From Nepenthes gracilis (taxonomy: Eukaryota > Streptophyta > Magnoliopsida > Caryophyllales > Nepenthaceae), in assembly GCA_033239525.1 (NCBI GenBank), contig BSYO01000014.1, forward strand, positions 1,935,351 to 1,999,350: DNA of 64,000 nucleotides. Reading direction: 5' to 3'. The notes below the pieces were generated by a model. The model was not told the origin of the DNA. It did not search any database and saw only the letters and a list, made by a program, of their open reading frames with translations. Positions 14,101-23,600 of the stretch are shown piece after piece. Position numbers and translations under genes: made by a program. Every line of letters starts with the position of its first letter. The first letter of the stretch is position 1.

Positions 14101-14326
14101 AAGAAGTGTTCTTCACAATTTTTTTTCAAAACTTGCTCATATATGTTAATCTTCTTAGAATTTGTAATGGATATTGATGTATAAGCTTATAAATATATGC
14201 CAAAAATTGAAATAATGTTCAAAATGAATAATTGTCTTCTATCCACACTTCCTCTGCAGCATTAGGAGGACGATATTGGACCGAGGAACCAAAGCTGTTC
14301 TCAAGTATTTGAAAGACAAACTCTAA
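346..14326 (+). CDS. LRRC40: LRRC40-type leucine-rich-repeat protein, 3' part (7 coding exons)
   Basis: Seven exons join in frame: 346-483, 1827-1931, 2322-2446, 2574-2670, 10806-10880, 13489-13544 and 14260-14326 (TAA). All have AG/GT borders, and together they give about 220 C-terminal residues; the start lies outside the window. The protein is a run of short LRRs of the intracellular type ([75 protein letters not shown]). It ends with [20 protein letters not shown], the capping motif after the last repeat in LRRC40-like proteins (animal LRRC40 has a similar RGT..VLKYLR end). The family is about 600 aa, lacks a kinase or membrane segment, and probably acts as a cytosolic scaffold; its function in plants is poorly known. 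Intron 4 is 8.1 kb because a copia element sits in it. The exons show no frameshift, so the gene is probably functional. Family assignment is fairly sure; a precise function cannot be given. Confidence 0.85.
603..690. repeat. Short tandem duplication, about 48-bp unit
   Basis: The motif GTATTTGATTATCAAAAATC followed by TTCTCCTGCTGGGAA appears twice in a row (603-640 and 651-690), with a 5-bp indel between the copies. It lies in intron 1 of the LRR gene. The rest of this intron up to 1472 has no recognisable element. Confidence 0.8.
1473..1725 (+). repeat. TATCG-rich foldback repeat, copy 1
   Basis: It starts with ATGGATAAAAATATCGATATTG and runs through CATATCGGTATCAAACATATT to a degraded end. 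The same text recurs at ten other places in the first 25 kb. It lies in LRR gene intron 1, about 100 bp upstream of the exon at 1827. It is read as a MITE-like, non-coding element because opposite ends of fuller copies are reverse complements (see 20227-20423). Confidence 0.65.
2091..2123. repeat. (TA)n microsatellite
   Basis: About 16 perfect TA units lie in LRR gene intron 2. Confidence 0.95.
2753..2907 (-). repeat. LTR of copia element 1 (3' LTR)
   Basis: It ends at TTTTGACA, after which the minus-strand purine-rich text (reverse of CTTTCCATCAAGATGG) marks a degraded polypurine tract. It is similar in layout to the left LTR of the copia element at 50305. Confidence 0.65.
2970..3400 (-). 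pseudogene. Copia RNase H remnant (element 1)
   Basis: Broken minus-strand text retains EYTKHID, HFVCEKL and ADILTNPL, the usual C-terminal block of copia polyproteins. Stops occur every 20-40 codons, so it is not functional. Confidence 0.7.
4288..6171 (-). mobile_element. Tekay-like solo LTR nested in copia element 1
   Basis: On the minus strand it begins TGTAATGTTTGATTTTTC, the same opening as the 2.4-kb LTR at 31531-33975 (TGTAATGTACCATTTTTC). Both have a CT-rich tract, then a poly-A/ATGG block, then a TATA-like box (TATAAAAGG, reverse of 5855-5863). Aligning copia element 1 with element 2 shows the RT coding text breaking at about 4287 and resuming at about 6172. The flanking 5-mers are ATAGA (4283-4287) and CTAGA (6172-6176), a four-of-five target-duplication match. 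No internal domain is seen, hence a solo LTR. Assignment to Del/Tekay chromoviruses rests on overall LTR style and is tentative. Confidence 0.7.
6500..8300 (-). pseudogene. Copia gag/integrase-side remnant (element 1)
   Basis: Minus-strand pieces at 6519-6704 match the linker segment of copia element 2 (shared text [21 protein letters not shown]). Between 7000 and 8300 the DNA resembles element 2 base by base but is stop-ridden. It is a coding remnant without function. Confidence 0.6.
8469..8639 (-). repeat. LTR of copia element 1 (5' LTR)
   Basis: It matches 2753-2907 at both ends. The primer-binding-like text lies at about 8452-8464. Confidence 0.65.
8640..10320 (+). other. Rest of LRR intron 4, no gene seen
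   Basis: AT-rich non-coding DNA. At 9640-9800 there is an A/T-biased text with repeated AAACTCAAACAAACTTAAAC-type words that looks like old transposon residue, but I cannot assign it. Confidence 0.5.
10321..10503 (+). repeat. TATCG foldback repeat, copy 2, with internal 62-bp tandem duplication
   Basis: It begins CATGGATGAAAATGTCAGTATCG. Inside, the stretch starting AATATTAGACAATAT and ending ACAT(A/G)TTATAATCTTATC occurs twice in a row, with single-base differences. Confidence 0.7.
11006..11179 (-). repeat. TATCG foldback repeat, copy 3
   Basis: It ends with GATACTGATATTTTCATCCATC, the reverse complement of the family's left end. It lies in LRR intron 5. Confidence 0.65.
11368..12406 (+). 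repeat. TATCG foldback repeat, copy 4, split in two
   Basis: The left part is 11368-11395 (CCATGGATGAAAATATTGG). The right part is 12181-12406 (from TATTGGTCGTGATCATATG to CGATATTTTCATCC). Together they read as one family member interrupted by about 785 bp. Confidence 0.7.
11396..12179 (-). mobile_element. Solo-LTR-like insertion inside foldback copy 4
   Basis: On the minus strand it starts TGTTAGATACAATCC and ends near GATATGCATCGG. A TATA-like box (CTATAAATACG on the minus strand, near 11745-11757) is placed as in LTR promoters. Flanks are GTATC and GTATT, a possible imperfect 5-bp target duplication. No coding potential. The end near GATGCAT recalls Tat-type LTR ends in this window. Classification is inference. 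Confidence 0.55.
12407..12920 (+). other. LRR intron 5 remainder, no gene seen
   Basis: Non-coding, T-rich. A poly-T run lies near 12700. No element recognised. Confidence 0.5.
12922..13122 (+). repeat. TATCG foldback repeat, copy 5
   Basis: It contains CAAAATATTGGTATCAATATT, the CACGGTCATATTGGCATTGAAC block and a decayed right end. It lies in LRR intron 5, upstream of the exon at 13489. Confidence 0.6.
13571..13789 (-). repeat. TATCG foldback repeat, copy 6
   Basis: It starts 26 bp after the exon end at 13544 and closes with CCTATATTTTCATCCATC. The 140-codon minus-strand ORF over this site is chance reading through the repeat and the neighbouring exon. Confidence 0.65.
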
Positions 14327-14604
14327 AACTTCTCTTTATATATATCACAATTCCGTGGCTCCCCCACCTCCTCCACCGCATATATCTTCAGGTCTTCTTC
14401 AACTGCGCTCGTGTCCCTAGCAGTCACTTTGCATTAGGGGGACGATATTGGACCAAGGAACCAAAGCCATTCTCAAGTATTTGGAAGACAAACTCTGAAA
14501 CTTCTCTTTATATATATCACAATTCCGCGGCTCCCACACCCCCTCCACCGCATATATCTTCAGGTCTTCTTCAACCGTGCTTGTGTCCATGGCTGCCGCT
14601 TCTA
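14261..14604 (+). repeat. 172-bp tandem duplication of the LRR gene's last exon and 3' flank
   Basis: Unit 1 is 14261-14432 and unit 2 is 14433-14604. Both contain the terminal exon text (ATTAGG(A/G)GGACGATATTGG), the (T/A) TATATATCACAATTCCG spacer and CCACCGCATATATCTTCAGG. In unit 2 the exon copy (about 14432-14498) keeps an open frame with its own TGA and changes a few residues (RGTILDQGTKAILKYLEDKL). The first unit carries the natural acceptor CTGCAG. Upstream of unit 2 there is CCTAG at 14416-14420, but no good acceptor directly at the exon edge. Confidence 0.85.
14432..14498 (+). pseudogene. Duplicated terminal exon of the LRRC40-type gene
   Basis: The second copy of the final exon reads IRGTILDQGTKAILKYLEDKL then TGA. 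It differs from the first copy by Arg to Gly, Arg to Gln, Val to Ile and Lys to Glu. It sits in the 3' UTR of the normal transcript, so it is probably untranslated. Use as an alternative last exon would need a new acceptor. Confidence 0.6.
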
Positions 14605-15111
14605 CCGGCTAACCTATCGAAGGTAAAAACATTTGATTTTGCTCGCTCATTTCATGTTTGCTCAGAGATCTCTGCATTTTTCCAATTTGATCTGCTTTGC
14701 AACATGGTTTTCCTATTTATTTTCGGCCCCTTCTTCTGAGGGGTTGCCTGAAATTTCAAGTTCATAAAGCCAGAGAGCCCATCTCTGATTGTACTACTGC
14801 AATACATACATATATACGTATGCTATGTTGGTATGTATGCATTGTAATATCTGAATCCCCGTCGGTGTGTAATACTCTGGGTTGGTTTGAGTGAGCACAT
14901 AAGGAACAGATTTTTCGGTATGAATTTGAAAATAACTTGTTTTGACATTTTCATAGATCATCATCTGCCTAGCCTGTGGCTTTTCCCCTCTTATTTTGCT
15001 TAGATGACCATGTGTAATTTGCATGCTCTCTTGGCTAAGCCAAGATTGCAAATTCGATGTGAAGGCTAAACGGGTGAGCCATTGCACGAGGCTTTCTGTA
15101 TAGCAAATTTT
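14605..15111. other. Spacer downstream of the LRR gene, no gene seen
   Basis: Mixed-composition DNA with no splice-linked coding exon that I recognise. The two overlapping small ORFs here have no family features. Confidence 0.5.
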
Positions 15112-15590
15112 AATGGTATGTTTGGTTACTGAAATGGAATAAAGTAGGAATAAAATAATTATTTTCAGGGAATAAAATAGGATATAAATGGAGTTGGAAT
15201 TATTATTCTTATATTTGATTGTTGAAATAGAATAAGGTAAAAATTAGTATTTTATTGTTTGATTTATAGAATAATACGAGAAATAAGATAGAAATAGTAA
15301 TAATAATAATAATAATAATAAATTATATAATAATAATAATAATAGTAATAGTAATAAGAACAACGATGGCAATTTCGGAATATAATAAAAGTGGTGTAAT
15401 AATAGTAATTTTTAGTTCACTGGGAATAAATGATACCATATTTTTTAAGGTAATAACTTTTTCTTTGAATTCGGGAATAAATATTTTTTGAGAATATTTA
15501 TTTTCGGTTAATTTGTAATCCAAATAAGGAAATTATTATTTTCGAAAGAATTAGAAATATAAATTCTATTCCGATGAGCCAAATGCTATA
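15112..15590. mobile_element. MITE-like element with imperfect terminal inverted repeats
   Basis: The left end TTTGGTTACTGAAATGGAATAAA matches the reverse complement of the right end (TTTGGCTCATCGGAATAGAATTTA) with several mismatches. The centre is AT-rich and has no coding capacity. It encloses an (AAT)n microsatellite. Class cannot be settled without a clear target duplication. Confidence 0.5.
15297..15358. repeat. (AAT)n microsatellite
   Basis: Imperfect AAT/TAA runs, interrupted by TTATAT and by AGT variants, inside the MITE-like element. Confidence 0.9.
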
Positions 15591-16551
15591 TAAGGCCGAT
15601 AGGATGTATGAAGCGTTATATTAAATCTGTATTGTACGGATGTTGCTTTCGTGGTCTTCGGTACGTGACCTTGAGATCAGGTGAGGCAACTGTTTTTGAT
15701 TGGTGGTTCGGTTATATATAAATAAATGAAGAAATGTACGAGAATGATGTATAGAATCGTATTAGTCTAAGCCATATAGTGAGATCGGATTTGTGGGGCA
15801 TTAATCTCCTTATGGAGATGTGCTTAGCACACTTTCAATATTCAGTGATATGAAAATTTAATGGTTGAGATTTTAAAATGTAAAAAACTATGTTTAACCA
15901 AATACTAATTGTCATTGAATGTTTAACCAAACAGTAACAAAATAATTAAAAAAATAATAATCATTTGATATTTTTTAAATTTTAAATTTTATTTGTTGGA
16001 TTTTTTATAGTGTAACAGATGAAACTATTACACGTAGCAAGCCGGATATGCACCAAGTGGAGACAAGTCGAGTTAAAAGACATAGTAAGTTTGGCTATTG
16101 ATGCTTTTCTCGAGTATAGAATTATTGGGATTTGATTTGGATATACATAATCTGATGCAGTAGAATAAAATTTGAACCCTTTTGTCAAATGTTAGTCACC
16201 AAACTCATTAGTATAAAAAACATAATAATATATTAAAATTTTATTTAATTTATTAATTATTAATCATTCGGTATTAGGGTTAGGATTTTTATATAGAAAA
16301 TATTTATTTTAGTTTAACTAAAAAATAAATATAATTTTTTAACTAATAATATCTCAAATTAGAAAATAATATGACACACTTTTTTATGATAAAAATAAAA
16401 TAAAATATTTTTAAATAAAAATTTTAATAAAGTTTTTTAAATAAAATAAAATTAAATGAAATAAAATTTTTTTTAATTTAATTAATTTTTTTTTTAATTT
16501 GGAATATCTTTTATGTCCATACAATATCCTTGTGTCTTTATTTGAACCACT
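15591..16551. other. AT-rich intergenic spacer, no gene seen
   Basis: No exon or RNA gene recognised. From about 16200 onward the sequence is almost only A and T. Confidence 0.6.
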
Positions 16552-16940
16552 AATGGGCATGAGAACTGTTATGGCCATTCTCATTTTTTATATTTTTATA
16601 TTTATTTAATGATTAAAATTAAAATTTTAAAAATAAATAATAAAAATTAAATAATTATTTAAATTATTTAATATAATTTTTATTATTTTTTTAACTTCTA
16701 ATTTTAATTCTTAAATAGATATAAGAGCCTAAGTAATTTGAGATCATAACGTCGCTCAATGGGTATGAGAGCTAATATGGCCCTTCTACAATTTAGGCTT
16801 TTATATTAAATCAAATGTTAAAATTAAAAGTTAAAAAATAAATTATAAAAATTAAATAATTATTATAAATTATTTGATATAATGTTATTATCAATTTTTA
16901 ATTTTAAATTTTAACTCTTAAATAAATATAGTAGCTTAAA
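16552..16940. repeat. Two AT-rich palindromic units in tandem
   Basis: Unit 1 (16552-16757) and unit 2 (16758-16940) both begin GGG(C/T)ATGAGA(A/G)CT, followed by a (T)ATGGCC core and a long A/T palindrome (AAAATTAAAATTTTAAAAAT..., folding back around ATTTAAATTATT). Each half could form a hairpin. They resemble an old foldback element duplicated in place. Confidence 0.6.
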
Positions 16941-17699
16941 GAAAGAAAGAATTTCTTCATGCATGGCACTAGAGAATGCCCATTAAACTTTCATTTATCA
17001 CATGGCTAAGGTTTCCATTGATACTTTGTCTCAATTTCAATGACAATGCTCCTACCAACCATCAACTCAATAATATCTAACAAGTATTGTCAATATCAAC
17101 CTCAGCTAGCCCGATCTACCGACTATAATCAGTACCCAAAATTAGCTTGTTATATTAGTTTACTGTACGAGTAAATGGAGCTTATTATATAAGGTATTTT
17201 TGTCCGTATTCCTAGTCAGGTATATAAAACATATATTTTAAAAGAACTTAAAAGTAAACAATAAACTTTTAGTTTTTTACACAGTTATCGGTCTTGCAGC
17301 TATTGAAGCATTACGTCCAATTAAGACACCAATCTATTATCTAATGGAGGGTGCTATTAAATAAATTATGCACTGAACTGTATTATCCCAAGGTAGTAAT
17401 GTCTCATTTTGTATCTTTGCCAAATTCGAGTGCAGTTATGATTATTGTAGGGGGAAAGCTTCTATGTCCAAATAAATGGCTAAGATTAAAAGTTAATTGA
17501 ATGAATTGTAAAGATTATAACAAGTGATTTATGTAAATATTTGATCTGCAATTTCATTCTTGCAATTTTCAAAGTCCTTTTTGACTTGCCCTTAAAAAGA
17601 ATAATCAAATGAATTAAACATTCTTGTTATAAAATAGACACCCTACTCTCTGCTTTCTCAGTATTGATTTCTTTTGTTGAAATTTTAAATTTTGTAAAA
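16941..17699. other. Intergenic spacer, no gene seen
   Basis: AT-rich non-coding DNA with no recognised feature. Confidence 0.5.
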
Positions 17700-18043
17700 T
17701 ATAATTTGATTATATATATATTAATTATTTCCAGTGAACTTATGCAGTATCTTTTTAAAGTAGAAGAAATTTTAAACTATTTTTAATTATTTAACTCAAT
17801 TTTTTTTCAACTTCTTATTTATTTATTTTTTTCAATTACAATTAAAATTTTTATGTGTTTTATTTAATTAACTTCAAATTGTTTCAATCTTATTTTCTAT
17901 AAGTTTAATTTTTAAACATTTAAAATAATCAACCAATCTTAACCAACTGATTGTTAAGCTTCATGCTAACAGGGGATTAATTATGGACTGCAAATGATAA
18001 TTATAATGATAATCATAATCATAATGATGATGATGATTGGAAT

Positions 18044-18124
18044 GCAGAATTGAGCGCATTTACAGGAAGCCTAATACTGCAGCTGATTGCCTCACCAAAC
18101 TCAGACTTGCAAATGGAGATTAAG
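18044..18124 (+). pseudogene. RNase-H-like tail fragment, copy in segment P
   Basis: A frame ending in TAA reads RIERIYRKPNTAADCLTKL, which resembles the final strand/helix of the RNase H domain of plant non-LTR elements (consensus near IYREAN..ADALAKL). Only about 25 residues remain. It repeats at 19850-19927. Confidence 0.4.
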
Positions 18125-18307
18125 GCCCAAGAGCCGCCGCCTCCACCGCTTCCAATCATGCAGATCATTCTTCAAGATAGCCTGTCCTTTTTAATCTTTT
18201 TGTCTTTTTGGACAGGAAAAAAGTACTAAAAAGGTTTTCCTGTATCACTTAGGAGGTTTGACATCATGAATGACTTTTTAAATGCCTCCGGTTTACCTTT
18301 TCATTTC

Positions 18308-18330
18308 AAAAAAAAAAAAAAAAAAAAAAA
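18308..18330. repeat. Poly-A tract
   Basis: An uninterrupted run of about 23 A residues inside segment P, absent from the matching place in segment Q. Confidence 0.95.
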
Positions 18331-18588
18331 ACAAAAATCGAAAGAAAAAATTCAAATAACGGGAAGGAAAAAAAAAATTTTTTCCTTTGATATATCAACA
18401 AACACTTCATCTCATGACATTTTCATTCATTGGCATCAGATCCACACACATTTCCCACTATTTAGTGCTTCTTCTCTTCTTCATGGGCCTGCCTTTCTAC
18501 AAAGCTGCCAAAAGCTGTCTTAAATACACTCATGCTTAACCCTCTGTTGTCTTCTAAACCGAATGCAGATTAAAGTACCTTATCTCTC

Positions 18589-18757
18589 AGTGCTGCTTTT
18601 CTTGAGACGATCAGGTTTCTCGATGGGACCTTGATCCTCAGTTAATGGTCTGAACCTCAGAATCTTGTGGAGTGTCAATTGGCTTAATTGTGGTGGAAGA
18701 TTGACTAATCGCAATGCAAGTTCCCTTGTTGGCCTCTTTATCCACAGTGGCTTTTGA
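18589..18757 (-). pseudogene. Broken copy of GTF3C6 last exon (segment P)
   Basis: It matches the last exon of the gene at 20628-20830, but with multiple short deletions (for example the GTAGACGATCAACAGG region of the gene is shortened to GAGACGATCAGG). This destroys the frame. The splice acceptor region is also changed. Confidence 0.8.
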
Positions 18758-19468
18758 CAGAGTCACACAAGTCCTTGGATATTTACAGTGGAATCGGCCT
18801 GAGAATACAAGTGTGGCATTGCAGCTGCTATATCAGCCTTTATTTGGAGGTATAAGGAGTACATTGTTGAATAACCCAACAAAAATTGACGGTGTTTACA
18901 TTGGGGCTTGTGCATGGGATAGATGTTAGGTTTGGCTTTCCCAACCCAAAACCTGACCAATGCTTTATATTTATGTATATATGCATGTATATATATGTGT
19001 ATGTATGTGTGGTATTATTTGTGTGCATGTGCATTGGCATGCGTTAGGAAATAGTACCTTTATCTTAACCTTTAAGCTTATTTTGTGTAGTGCAATGTTG
19101 GATCAATACGTGATAAGTGCATTGGAACTAAGTGCAATGAACTTCCTTCAAAATATTTTATGGGGTTTCGGAGTGGCTTGGGATTATAAATTTTGATATA
19201 ATTGGTAAATTATATTTTGATCGAATTGAATTATACTAATATTATCATTTTTACCTTGGTGGCTTGGAGATGCTGGAGCTCCCATTAGTAATTTCCTTGT
19301 TAAATCTGTTTTTAGGTTTGTTTGTGCTGTCTGGATAGCGGGTTGTATTCGGTCTTTTGAATGGAAAATTACACCTTGGTGCGGTTTTCTATTTTATCAG
19401 TAGATATCATCCGTTTATGATTTTGTTCCATTATGATACTGCATGTGGCGTCCCAATTATTAAACTCA

Positions 19469-19506
19469 CCATTGTTCATTAATCAAGCATGTCCCAATTG
19501 TTTCTT
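19469..19506 (-). pseudogene. Broken copy of GTF3C6 third exon (segment P)
   Basis: CACCATTGTTCATTAATCAA plus GCATGTCCCAATTGTTTCTT matches 21952-21993 of the true gene, with about 5 altered bases and a shortened end. No first or second exon copy is present, so this is a 5'-truncated duplicate. Confidence 0.75.
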
Positions 19507-19849
19507 TAGAATATCGTATTTGTATTTTTCTTTTCATTTAATTCATTTAACTTACTTATCTTCCAAAAATTATGTAATATCTTTTTAAAGTAGAAGAAAT
19601 TTTAAACTATTTTTAATTATTTAACTCAATTTTTTTTTTTTCAACTTACCAGTTATTTTTTTTTTTTCAATTACAATTAACTCAATTTTTATGTGTTTTA
19701 TTTAATTAACTTCAAATTGTTTCAATCTTATTTCCTTTAAGTTTAATTTTTAAACATTTAAAATAATCCACCAATCTTAACCAACTATGGACTGCAAATG
19801 ATAATTATAATGATAATCATAATCATAATGATGATGATGATTGGAATGT

Positions 19850-19927
19850 AGAATTCAGCGCATTTACAGGAAGGCTAATACTGCAGCTGATTGCCTCACT
19901 AAACTCAGACTTGCAATTGGAGATTAA
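19850..19927 (+). pseudogene. RNase-H-like tail fragment, copy in segment Q
   Basis: It reads QRIYRKANTAADCLTKLRL then TAA and is nearly identical to 18044-18124. The Q version has Ala where P has Pro, which fits the RNase H consensus better. Confidence 0.4.
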
Positions 19928-20226
19928 GGCCCAACAGCCAGCTTCCATCACTTCCAATCATGCAGATCATTCTTCAAGATAGCCTGTATCCCGGAAACCA
20001 CCAGAGAGCAGGTCCTTAATCTTTCGGGGTTTTTTCATTTCCTTCGTTTCAGGGGAAAAAAAAACTAAAAGCTTGTCTATATTCCTATATTATAAGGAGG
20101 CCTGACATGGTGTGTCACATCCATCGTAGATATCAATAGTGAATTTATGTATTGGTGTTAAAATGCCTAAATTCTTGCGAAAATATTATAATATATTTCC
20201 GTATTGGCAATATATTTACCACATAA

Positions 20227-20423
20227 GTAAAAATATCAGTATCAGTATTGTCGCGGTCATATCGCTATCATACATATCAAACAATATTCAAATAACGGCT
20301 GATATGACCGATATATCTACGGCTCAGTTGATTTGCAATTTTTAAATTTTTTTTTCCTTCTGATATATCTGACAAGTACTGATACAATTGCGACCAAAAT
20401 CAATATCGATATTTTCATCCATT
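20227..20423. repeat. TATCG foldback repeat, copy 7 (best two-ended copy)
   Basis: The left end TAAAAATATCAGTATCAGTA plus TTGTCGCGGTCATATC mirrors the right end GTACTGATACAATTGCGACC plus AATATCGATATTTTCATCC. The two arms are near reverse complements of each other, so this is the clearest evidence that the family is a foldback element with terminal inverted repeats of roughly 35-40 bp. Confidence 0.75.
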
Positions 20424-20627
20424 ACAGCATCAGATCCTTGCACGTTTCCCACTATTTCAACCGTGTCATCCCAATCCCTCACCCTTCCCCTTCGTGTAAC
20501 TTTCTGTCTGCCTGCCTTTCTACAAAGCTGCCAAAAGCTTCTATTTCTTCATCAATATACTCTAGGATTAACCCTCTGTGAAGAATGTCTTCTAAACCGA
20601 ATGCAGAAGAAAAGGGTACCTTTTCTC

Positions 20628-23600
20628 TCAGCCAGCTGCTTTTCCTTTGTGTAGACGATCAACAGGTTTCTCGATGGGACCTTGAGGATCAGCATCAGGT
20701 AATGGTCTGAACCTCAGAATCTTGTGGAGGGACGCAATTGGCTTAATTGTTTTGGTGGAAGATTGACTTGAATCGACAGTGCAAGTTCCCTTGAACAGGT
20801 TGGCCTCTTCATGAACCACAGCTGCTTTGTCTGCAGGAAAAAATTCTGACACAGTTCACACAAGTGATCAGAGTTTCTATGGATATTTACAGTTGGAATC
20901 GAAATACCTCAAGAGAATACAACAAATGATAGAAAGAGTGACAGTATGTGTATGCTGCTATATCAGCATTCAATTTGGTATGAATGTGTAAGGATTCCTC
21001 ATAGATATAGCTAAAAAAACAAAACTGATATAACCCAACAAAAATTGACGGTGTTTACCCACTTTAACTAGGCTTGGGTTTGGATAAAACCCAAAATTCA
21101 TAATTGGGTAGATGTTAGGTTTGGATATACCATATCCAAACCCAAACCTGACCCAATTATCATATATTTATGTATATATGCATGTATATATGTGTATGTA
21201 TGTGTGTGTATATATTTGTGTGCATGTACATGTATGTGTGTGTGTGTGCACGCATACGTGCGCGCGCGCCGGCATGTGTGAAATAGAATACAAATACTAA
21301 CCTAACCCTAATATGAACTTAACCTTTACAGCTTATTTTGTGTAGATAATGTAAATTCCAATTTTGGAACAATACATGCTTGATAAGTTCCTCATGCCTG
21401 AAGAACTATATTTCAACTGCATTATGAATTTAAGATTCAAAATATTTTATATTCTTGTTTCAAAGTTGAAAATGCTTTTAAATTTTTTTTGGAGCTAAAT
21501 TATAAGTAATGGATTATAAATTTTGATATTAATTGGTAAATTATATTGTTGATTGAATTGAATAAAAACTATACTAATATTATCATTTTTTATTTTTATT
21601 TTTATTTTTTGCAAATGATATATAATATTTATAATTTTGGATTGCGTTTGCATTTATATTGAAACCAAAATATCGGATTTTTTACCCATTCCAAGCTATT
21701 ATGAGTTGGATCAAGGTTATAGGCATAGATGAAAATATTAGTGTCGATCTCAATCGTCTATATCGGTATCAAACATATAGGATAGCATGAATCAATATTA
21801 GATATATTTGATTGGAAAATTTTTTGAAAATAATAAGCTGATAGGGTTATATCGGCCAAATATCGGCCGATATATGTTACATATTGATAATATATCGTAA
21901 TATTATTACAGTATTAAGAAACATCGCACATGTCCCAATTATTCGAAATCTCACCATTCTCTGAGAAAATCAAGCATGTCCCAATTGTTTCTTCATATTC
22001 ACCTATCTGCAAGACGGGAATAAGTTAGACAGCTGGAGCTACTTACCTTCCAAGGATTCCATGCATCAAAGTCACCCCTCACACACAAGCACTTGTAAAA
22101 GAAAGGAAATTACAAGGCATATTTCACAAGCCATTGGGGTTTCATTTGATTTTAGCACATCACAGCATGTGGAATATATAAAAACATCAGTATCGATTAT
22201 GATCATATTAGTATTAGGCAATATACATTACTATTAGATATATCGAATGAAAAAAATTTTCTAAATTTTTAAGCTAACAGACTGTTCAGCCATATGAAAA
22301 TATATTATGATATTGTCATGGTATTGAAAAATATTGGTATTAAGGAAATCGATACCAATATGTATCGGGTGATATTTTCATCAATCATACAAGACCTAAC
22401 ACATTGTCATATATGTTATATGAAAATGTGATCTAGACCCAACTACCACCTTGAGAAAGTTGAATAGGTTAATATATAGAGAAACATAAATTAGTCCCCC
22501 AAAAGCCAATATACATAAGGGATTCAAAGTTCTAGATTGAAAAGCCACAACATATTCAATACACATGCTCAACTAAATAAATATAAGTGTGTAAAAATGT
22601 AAATGACACACAATCTTATTAATATTGGGAACACTCAGGAACAGACATTCTAAAGAGAAACCTAGGATTTCGGTCGCCAATATGAAAATCCACTATATGA
22701 TAATAGTGAATTTAGAGATTGGTAGTTAAAACGCACTAAATTCTAGCCGGACAAACCCCCCCAAACACATGACAATCCAAAGAACTTTTCATATTTGCAC
22801 AACCGCAAGAAAGCTGGAACCTTCGCCTTTCCCTCAGTGAATTACTTCAAACAAAATGGTCCAACACCAACAGAACTACAACATCCTCTCCAATAATAGA
22901 ACTTTGAAAGCTAATAGTCTCGGATCAAGTGTTCAAATGTAGTGGGTGGCAGAATTTTGTAGGCTTCAAGAACATGTGATGGCAGAAATATGGAAATCTC
23001 TCAAGTGTCTAGCCATTGGCATTCAAAGTCTCTCAAAGAGCTCTCTAGAAATCAGAATATATGGACTGCTCAGCCTCCCTGTCAGTTTGGAGGAGTTCAC
23101 ACCCCAAATATATTGAAAATGGTTGGTCAAAGCAGTTGCAAAACTGTGCATAGTGGAGAAAACCGTCTTCCACTTGAACCCCTTTCAAGTGAATTTCAAG
23201 CAGAGCTCTAGTAACCCAGTGCACCTTGAGTGAACATCAAGTGGAACTCAGGCAAAGGCTCTTAGACCACTTTATGCTCGAGTGAGAGTTTGTTCCAATT
23301 TGAGAAAACTCCTTCAACGTCTATACTCTATACTTCAAGAGAATTTCAAGCTCAGTCAGCTACTGTGCTCTAAGGTGAATTTATGCCCAAGCTTCATTCA
23401 AGCAAACCTCCTTTAATGTTGTAATGCTCAAGCAAAATTCCAGCATCACTTAAGCAAAACCTTTGGGACACTGAAATGCTTAAGCCATCTTCAATCACCA
23501 TTAGGGGAACCTCTTGGGCACTTCAATGCTCAAGCCAACATTAAACATACATCAAGCTAAATATCCTGACACTTGAAGTTCTAAAGAAATTATTTGTCAC

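Larger units (their letters stand above)
17700..22060. repeat. Tandem segmental duplication (P: about 17700-19570; Q: about 19571-22060)
   Basis: The two segments are in direct order and share long text. Examples are CTTTTTAAAGTAGAAGAAAT at 17751 and 19581, AATGATAATTATAATGATAA near 17994 and 19797, CTTCTAAACCGAATGCAG near 18551 and 20589, and TCAAGCATGTCCCAATTGTT near 19483 and 21970. Q carries the functional 3' half of the GTF3C6-like gene. P is a shortened copy with many small deletions relative to Q, and Q also carries the foldback repeats at 20227 and 21726 that P lacks. Confidence 0.85.

Noticed and set aside
14582..14625. New gene start at ATGGCTGCCGCTTCTACC
   Set aside because: It aligns with the 3' flank of the first duplication unit and meets a stop after seven codons.
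15982..16188. 68-codon minus-strand ORF
   Set aside because: Low-complexity AT-rich reading with no family features.
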